Positions 57,359 through 64,000 of a DNA stretch of 64,000 bases are shown here, piece by piece. Position 1 is the stretch's first letter, and each line of letters starts with the position of its first letter. The position numbers and the translations under genes were made by a program. The stretch covers positions 95,444,576 to 95,508,575 of the forward strand of contig NC_080042.1 in NCBI RefSeq assembly GCF_012489685.1, read 5' to 3'. The notes under the pieces were generated by a model. That model did no database searches. It saw nothing but the letters and a program-made list of their open reading frames with translations, and was not told where the DNA came from. Origin of the DNA: Lotus japonicus (lineage: Eukaryota > Streptophyta > Magnoliopsida > Fabales > Fabaceae).

Positions 57359-58632
57359 GAGTGGCGGAGGCACAGGGGTGACTTCCCCCCTGCTTAGTCA
57401 CCCCTGGCTTTTGGGAATTTCTCAGCAGAGAAAGTCACCCCTGTACAAGGATGCCTTCTGATTGTTTCTTCTTGGACGCCATGGAAGCTGGAGTTTCTGG
57501 GATGATGGACTAGGGTTTCTGGGAAGGGTTGGAATTCAGGGAAGGAGAGAAGTGTTTTCCAGGGAAGGGAAGGCAATAGAAGGGCTCATGAACTAGCTGC
57601 TACAGCTTCTGCGACTAAAAAAAAACTTACCTTGGCTGATATGCTTTTTCGTTTTTTCAGTTTTGAAGACAAACTGCTCCCAGATCAATTTCTTTTGCTT
57701 GTTGAAGAAAGCTTTTGTACCGAGTATCTAGTGGGTGCATTCATTATTGTTATTTTCTTTACTTTTCTCAATGTTTTACCTACAATTCTACAAAGAGCTG
57801 GCAGGCACTATTTCATTAATTCATTTTCTTATTCTTGGCCTTGTAGCTTCAGCTTTTTTTTTATCCTTGTTTGTATGAGTTTGTGGGCCTTTAGCATTTT
57901 TAATGAAACGCTTCATTAATTGATAAAAAAAAAAATAATTCAAACTTAACTCCAACAAGGCAAAGAGAAAGAACCCAAGAATTTTGCTAAACTGATACTC
58001 CCTCCGGTCCTATTTATAAGCATGAAAAAGAAGAAAAATCTTGATCCTTTTTATAAGAACCAAATGAAAGTTTGAGCTATATTAATTAATTTTTTCCAAT
58101 GATGCTCTTATTAATTCTAACTTGTAAAATGTGTCTCATTAATTATTCTCTTTCTTTTCCACTTTCCAACACTAATAACAAAGGGTAATTTTGAAAATTC
58201 ATTTTAATTTAAGACAAATTTAATGCATTTTATCTAGTTTAACTACATTTCTTAAACTATGTGAATTTTTTTTTTTGTTGCTTATAAATAGGACCGGAGG
58301 GAGTATAACATTTAGAACCTTTTTATTTTCTCTCTTGCTCTTCCCTTTCTCACATATGGCTTTTTTTATGGATATTCAAATTTTCATGAGTTCAAACTCG
58401 AATATTGGTTCATTTTTGTTTTTTTTTTTACTTAATTACTCTGATTATATGAGATTGAATTTGTGGTGCTTGTGTTTTACTTTGAAAAAAAGTGACAAAA
58501 TTATGCACACCAAGTGTTTGTAAAAAGTCCCCTTTAAGATTTAGCCTTCAATAAAGGAATTTGGAATTTTCATACAAATTATACTTCTTTAGATCCTAGT
58601 CTCCCCTTATGAAATTTCTGCCTCCGCCCCTG
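57359..58632. mobile_element. hAT-like element at the WSD duplication junction
   Basis: Left end GAGTGGCGGAGGCACAGGGG, right end GCCTCCGCCCCTG, so the inverted repeats agree over GGCGGAGGCA; the CAGGGGCGGAG form is common in plant hAT elements. The flanks CTCCCTCT and CTACTAGA do not form a target duplication. No transposase. It contains a nested Stowaway MITE. Confidence 0.65.
57998..58303. mobile_element. Stowaway-like (Tc1/mariner) MITE, 306 bp
   Basis: TIRs CTCCCTCCGGTCCTATTTAT and its exact inverse at the other end, flanked by TA dinucleotides (57996-57997, 58304-58305). This is the classic Stowaway start CTCCCTCCG. Confidence 0.92.
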
Positions 58633-61495
58633 CTACTAGAGGAGTAGTACTGTGGATTTTTCTCTTTTTATATAAGGTAATCATTAAATTAACTACTATG
58701 TCCCTTTACAATATTTACTAAACGTAATCATAATGTAAATGATTCTTTGGTTGTGATCATATGTATCTAACTGTTCATTATAATTAATTTCAACAATCAT
58801 GCCAAATTCAGTTTCAAAAAAAGGATAGCCAAATTCATACTTGGGCACTGTCATAGAAGATATAAGGCAACAAACTACTCTATTAGCATATCTGTGTCTG
58901 AAACACTAATTATTCAGCTCACCAATTAGCAAAGTGCTCTATATTACACCCTGATCAAGAGTGGATAGAAGAGTCACGAGGTGTATTTCCTCTATTATTG
59001 ACTCGGATCTCCCACTGAGCCACTTTAATGAATGCATTCATATATTTGACTTTAAAAGAAAAAACTTCAACATTTGTGACCATATTGAACAAAACAAATT
59101 TCTCAAAACGCTAAATTTTGGCCGTAACCCGGTCCTTCAATTCAAGCAAAGCATCTTCAAAGCATTTGGCAAGAAACTCAGGGTCGGGGATGATGTCTTT
59201 GGCCACCTGCACTTGCATGTCTGCCCTTCCAGCATAGCTCACCATATTCAAAATCAGTGCCTACAATTAATACAACCACCCACAAATCAATCACGATTGA
59301 TATGTTAGTAATGCTTAAAGCTAAGTTTAGGGGCAGTCAGTACATGAGGCAGGGCTGAATTATTTGCCCTTAAGAACGTTATAGGATTGTCTCCGATCAT
59401 AATCTCCTCTTGTGGTCCAACAACATTTGAGATTGTAAAGCTTGTGTTGCAGATTATCCGGTAATTTAGAAAGCTGGCAGACTGCAATTTAAAAAATAAC
59501 ATTATATGTTTGCAGGGTATAAATGATATAATAGTTTTAAGGATGAATTACAGGATGCTGCACCTTTGGACCAAAAGTTGACATTATCAAATCTCCAATT
59601 CTGTATGAGAAATGAGCCTCCAAAGATTGCTTCTTTCTGTCAATCATTTTTTTGGCTCTCTTCAAATATTCTAGAGGATCTGAATTGCTGCTTCTATGAT
59701 AGTATATAGGCAGTAGAATAACACCGAATTTGTTACCCCACCTTGCTACTGAATTGCTTCTCATCAAATTGGGCAAATCCTGAACAGTAACAGTAACAGC
59801 CACTTTTATCCATATTATTTACAAATTGTAAAAACACAGATAGTCAAGGAAAGTAAAATTGGGCAGAGTAGACCTGCAATCCTGACTGCTTCCTTAGGTT
59901 GACCATAGCTAATCCTGTTAGCTGAATTCCATCTCGCAGCCCTTACAGAAAACATTATTGTTTAATTAGTCATGGTTATATGTATGTCCATGACGCTTGT
60001 GGCTGTGTATGAATTATATTAGAAAGAGAAGCTGTGTGTGTATTGGTAAATCAAATGATTTTTTACCACTAGGCTCACGTAAGTCCAGGTATCTTGATAT
60101 CCCAGATGATATGATTGCAAATAGAACATCATTTACGGTCTACACTAGAGAATAACAAAAATCAGCAACCACCATAACCAAAACTAGTACACAAAAATTA
60201 AATATCAATCTATGCTTGAAGTTGACAAACAGAAGCCAGCCTGTATAAATTGGAATGATGTCTTCACGTTTTCTATCATATTTGATATTACAGAGAAATG
60301 TGAAAAACGTGAGTCATTTGTGGAAAGTGAAAGAAACATTATAGTACTAAATAGGAAAGAGGAGGAAGTTGTGTTTCCCATGAAGGTTATCTTCAGCATA
60401 TCTCTAATCATATTTTCAATCATATCTTTAGTTAATGTGGGATATTATATTGGTGCGAATAACAGAATATATCAAAAGATGATAGGAAAATAAAAGTATT
60501 ATTATACTTTCTGAATAAATTATTCACTTTGAAATTTGCAGTGCTTATCAGTTGACACTTATTTTAGTTAAAAAATTTTATGGTCAAATCTTGTTTTAGA
60601 TAATCAAATTAAATTTGGTAAAAAGAAATTAATAGGGGTTAAATTGAATTAAAAAAAAATAAAAAACTGAATGAGCATAAGTTAAGTAAAATGATTTGAT
60701 TGCAGTGAAAAAGGAGAAGGGAAGGGGTTACCGCATTAGGAACAGCGGCCTTGACAGTTTTCATGTCTTCCAAGGAAAAGAAAGCAGTAGCCATCTTCCT
60801 TGGCCAGAGCTCAACCCCAGCGCCTCCGGTAATGGGGGATTTGTAGTCACGAATCCAAAGACACTTGACGATAAATTGAATGGCATAGATAAAGGAGAAG
60901 CAGATGGTGAGCAGGAGATCCTTGAAGTTGAAATTGGTCCTCTTGACGGAATGAGGGTTTGATATGACAGGGAGGGCGTGAGGATCTTGGACCTTTCTGC
61001 AGCCGACGAGGAGCATCGACATCAATGAAATCCCATCCCCGAGGGAGTGGTGGATTCGAAATATGACGCACTTGTGAGCCTTCAGGATATGGATTTCCCA
61101 CAAGGGTTTGTCCATGCTTATGGTCGTCGTGCATAAATCGGCGAGGTAGTCATTGATGGCTGATGAATGATCGGAAAGTGGGTCATGAATGACGGTGAGG
61201 TGGTTGTCAATGTGAATTTGGGTAGGGCGCCAGTGCTCAACTCCTCGATGATCACGGACCATGAGACTGGTGAACCTTGGGTGTTTGAGCATGACTGAGT
61301 CACTGATTAGAGATTTGACTGAGTCAATATCGATAGGGTTCTTGAGACCTAAAACGCAGTGGATTATTTGGTTCATTTCTGGCTGCAAGAACAGCCTTCC
61401 CGCGGGGGTTAGAGGTTCATCCCCCATTCTACTATACCTATGCGAGAGAAGAATCAGATTCTGCTATATTCAAATTCAAATTCAACCCTCCCTCT
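58633..61495 (-). repeat. WSD tandem duplication, copy 2 (2863 bp)
   Basis: Direct repeat of 54500-57358. The right boundary is CAACCCTCCCTCT followed by a TCTCC microsatellite that copy 1 lacks, because the hAT-like element sits there instead. Confidence 0.93.
59111..61427 (-). CDS. WSD-type wax ester synthase/diacylglycerol acyltransferase, copy 2
   Basis: Six exons matching copy 1: 61427-60732, 60139-60067, 59941-59874, 59779-59564, 59481-59344, 59260-59111; 446 residues. HHSLGDG and all other motifs are intact. Exon 1 differs from copy 1 at about nine amino acids (for example Met116 to Lys, and Cys to Phe or Tyr in and just after the hydrophobic segment), while exons 2-6 are identical. 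Both copies therefore look functional; the exon 1 changes could alter substrate or membrane contacts, which is inference. Confidence 0.9.
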
Positions 61496-61500
61496 CACCC

Positions 61501-61525
61501 TCTCCTCTCCTCTCCTCTCCTCTCC
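61501..61525 (+). repeat. (TCTCC)n microsatellite
   Basis: Five pentamers just upstream (minus-strand sense) of WSD copy 2. Confidence 0.95.
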
Positions 61526-62299
61526 TGCTTTATAATATAATATATATCCGGTTGATGTTGATGATATATCATATGACACGGAATCTGTTTTTACATCACG
61601 TCATGTCACTTTTTTACATCACATGACCAGTCAATGTTAAACTAGAAATTTCCTTCATCAGATTCACTAGATTGGAAAATCTGCTTAAATTTTTCCCAGA
61701 CACACTAAAGTATTAATAAATACTTCAAACATTAATGAATCAATTAATTTCTTTCAACCAACCAAGAATCGCAAAACACAAAATATAAATAATAAAGAGA
61801 GGCGGAAAATTATCACCGTCAGCTGGAGAATTTAATACGGAAGCTACCATGTGTGTTTGAATCATTCGCAGTTGACGACAAAAAAATAATAATGGGAAAG
61901 CGAGGGAACGAGGGCACTGGCCACAAACACACACAATTCCAATGGTATTCGTGTCATTGTCATTCATAACTTTAACAAGCATATTTCCCTAAAAACATCA
62001 TATACTCTAAACTACTGAACCATAAACTAAAAGCAATCACCTATTCACCTTCCCCCCCCCCCCCACAACATGCCCAGTATATGATTTTGATTCGGCCTCC
62101 CTATTCCATGCCCCCTACGTTTGCAATCACTTCCCAATTCCCATGTTTGGTTATGCACTTATGCTAATCAGAAAATAATTTATTTTGGATAACTTAGACT
62201 AAAATTATTTTATAGTGTGAAATGAAAGAAAATGTGTATGGCTGGCTGTACATATTTCAATTAGGCCTCAATGATATTTGATTATAGTTAGATATCATA
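61526..62299. other. Intergenic, no supported gene; poly(C) near 62052
   Basis: AT-rich with a run of about 13 C. Nothing coding recognised. Confidence 0.5.
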
Positions 62300-62407
62300 A
62301 GAAATAAATGAAGGGATTTGCAGGGTGAAGGGTGAGGGTTCGAATCATGGCGAAAGAACTAATTTATTAATAATTAACAATTAACATTGGTTTATAAAAA
62401 AAAAACA
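62300..62407 (+). mobile_element. tRNA-derived SINE copy 3 (5'-truncated)
   Basis: AATGAAGGGATTTGCAGGGT, B-box-like GGGTTCGAATCATGG, GCGAAAGAACTAATTTATTA and a poly(A) tail to 62407. The A-box end is missing. Same family as 40531-40640 and 48397-48626. Confidence 0.85.
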
Positions 62408-62423
62408 TGGGTAATTTTTTATA

Positions 62424-62932
62424 CTGTCTCAATTGAGATAGTTTCAAACCAATCTCTTAGTTAACCAATACAAATATAACACATGTTATTAGATATTTTG
62501 AAGTTAATATTTTACAAAAATTATATTTTAATCCCAGTTAATCAGTTAATCCGCACCCTTATATTTTATTTCATAAATTTCATAAATATGATAAATGAAC
62601 CACTAAATTTATATGATGATGAAGTTAAATATTGATTAAAATTTATGAGTTTGGATTTAGTTCATAATTTGTGATAGTTTTTGGAATACAATATAAAATA
62701 TTGATTGATGAAGATTAAAAAATATAATTTGTTAAATATTATGGCTTAAATTGTAGTCATTAGAAGAAAGTATAATAATGTAGATTAATTAGGACTAAAA
62801 TTTAGTTTAGTAAAACATTGGTGTTGAAAGATTAAATATTTGGTGATTGTTAAAAAAAAGGCGAAATTAACACGTGTCATGAGTTTATTGATTGCATTTG
62901 GAACTGTTTCGAAACTGTCTCAAATGAGAATG
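62424..62932. mobile_element. MITE-like element with about 60-bp inverted termini
   Basis: GTCTCAATTGAGATAGTTTC near the left end is mirrored by GAAACTGTCTCAAATGAGAA at the right, and complementarity continues with gaps to ACACATGTTA/ACACGTGTTA. The interior is AT-rich and non-coding. The superfamily is not determined. Confidence 0.6.
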
Positions 62933-63863
62933 CCGAAGAGGTGACTCCACACATATGACCCACACCACACATACTCTCACTATGGCCTATTCTTCTCTCT
63001 CACACATTTACTTTCTCACTCACACTCACCATCTTCTTTAACAACAAAGACATCAATCAAGGTCATCTCTTTCATCTTCTTCTTCAACATCAACTTATTC
63101 TTCAATTCTTCCCTCTTTCCCCTTTTCCCTTTTATTTCTTTATTTCTACTGTGTTTTGTGTTTCATTCATCGTTATGTTTAAATTTTTTCCCCCTACTGC
63201 ATTATAAAATTTGGAATGTGTTTTCTATATACCGCATTTTTAAAATGTTAGTTTTGTTGCCTCAATTATGTTTCCTAAATTTAAAAAAATGCATACCACA
63301 AACTACAATGCCTATGCATTAACACTACTTATATATATACCGTATTTTAAAATACGGTAGTCATTTTATCCTAAAAATTACATACCGTATTTTAAGTTGC
63401 GAAATTAAAAACAAAGTATTCAGCAAAATAATATGCAGTATACATTTTTTCAATTCGGCAAACTAAAATACGGTATGCAGATATGACCTTCTTCATTATA
63501 TTGCATATTGTGGTTGGAATCATATTGAATTGTGCATAATAATAAGGATCTTTCTTCACGTCATCCTCCACCAACCGCCTCCTCATATAGAAAGCATGCA
63601 TGTGATATTTAGGAGGAGTCGATCATAGTGTGAACACGATCAACACGTACGCATGGGATGCAACTGCATTAGCATTCTTATATGTGCATCTTCGAGATGT
63701 TAACCGGTAGAGAGGGGTTGTTGCAGGCTACATGAAAAAAAAGTATAGATTCCCGTCCAATAATTTGTTCAACCTACATATATATAATTTAACACATGTT
63801 CATGTTTCTATTATTCCATTACAAGGCTGTATGTTTCAGCACTTCTCTACCTCTATTTTCTAG
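62933..63863. other. Intergenic, probable upstream intron/UTR of right-edge gene
   Basis: A CT-rich stretch (62990-63120) resembles a 5' leader. ACCGTATTTTAAAATACGGT near 63339 is a perfect palindrome, and TACCGTATTTT or its inverse recurs near 63383 and 63467, suggesting transposon ends that I cannot close. Confidence 0.45.
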
Positions 63864-64000
63864 ATATGTCAATCAAAAGTATAAGGAGATGTCGAAGGCT
63901 ATGCGGTGGAAATGTGTTCAAGGTGATGAGCTCATATCAAAGAAGTGGATAGACTTGGACAACTTGGTAGCTGACGATGTCAACTGGACACCATACACTC
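63864..64000 (+). CDS. Partial exon, possible plant-mobile-domain (MAIN-like) protein
   Basis: After a TATTTTCTAG acceptor the frame reads YVNQKYKEMSKAMRWKCVQG, then ISKKWIDLDNLVADDVNWTP, and stays open to the window edge. The style (dense Trp, DDVxWTPY) recalls the plant mobile domain found in MAIN-like proteins and in some transposons. Only 45 residues are visible, so the family is a suggestion. Confidence 0.4.

Noticed and set aside
1..64000. CRISPR arrays, prokaryotic operons, riboswitches, organelle or viral genomes
   Set aside because: No evenly spaced repeats with unique spacers, no polycistronic gene runs and no organellar gene content. Tandem arrays present are retrotransposon-internal.

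Overview
This is a nuclear plant genome window, almost certainly from a eudicot. It is AT-rich, has GT-AG introns throughout, and carries plant-specific families: a PIP-type signal peptide precursor, a plant basic secretory protein, a UGT73-like glycosyltransferase, WSD acyltransferases and an HD2 histone deacetylase fragment. The transposon load is typical of a mid-sized plant genome. A legume is a reasonable guess from overall style, but no diagnostic marker proves it. There is no CRISPR array, operon or prokaryotic system.

Layout. 1-1454: 3' end of a REV1 translesion polymerase gene. 1456-6401: an intact young chromovirus (Ty3/gypsy) whose 5-bp target duplication contains the REV1 stop codon. 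6402-11476: gene-poor DNA with tandem duplications. 11527-11733: PIP-like secreted peptide precursor. 13438-14205: basic secretory protein. 14398-15121: hAT-type element. 15588-15832: large imperfect hairpin. 17336-23434: non-autonomous LTR element with 1244-bp LTRs and internal tandem arrays. 24413-25833: Mutator-like element with long TIRs and a GC-rich cargo. 26243-30835: nine-exon RluA-family pseudouridine synthase with a hAT insertion in intron 4. 31001-33337: two PIF/Harbinger-like elements. 34008-43555: thirteen-exon gamma-tubulin complex component, best matched to GCP6. 43813-44256: LINE RNase H fragment. 45730-46871: six-exon C2-domain protein with a proline-rich tail. 47100-48640: graveyard of LINE, HD2 pseudogene and dimeric SINE. 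49180-50655 (minus): single-exon UGT. 51165-52980: a MULE-type MITE and a third PIF/Harbinger-like element. 54500-61495: tandem duplication of a six-exon WSD-type acyltransferase gene (minus strand), with a hAT-like element holding a nested Stowaway MITE exactly at the junction. 61496-64000: SINE, MITE and a partial exon at the right edge.

The genes do not form a pathway. They are unrelated housekeeping genes (REV1 DNA damage tolerance, organellar RNA pseudouridylation, GCP6 microtubule nucleation) interspersed with defence- and metabolism-type genes (PIP peptide, BSP, C2 protein, UGT, WSD). Splice models for the pseudouridine synthase, GCP6, C2 and both WSD genes were built by hand. Each keeps frame across all introns and sums to a whole number of codons, which is the main support for the exon coordinates.

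The most interesting points are: the retroelement exactly at the REV1 stop; repeated PPT-plus-LTR-start modules inside the LTRs of the 17-23 kb element; a sharply bounded 1465-bp identical tract between otherwise diverged WSD copies (a gene-conversion signature) with a TSD-less transposon at the junction; a UGT whose usual catalytic Asp is Ser; and a duplicated splice donor in GCP6.
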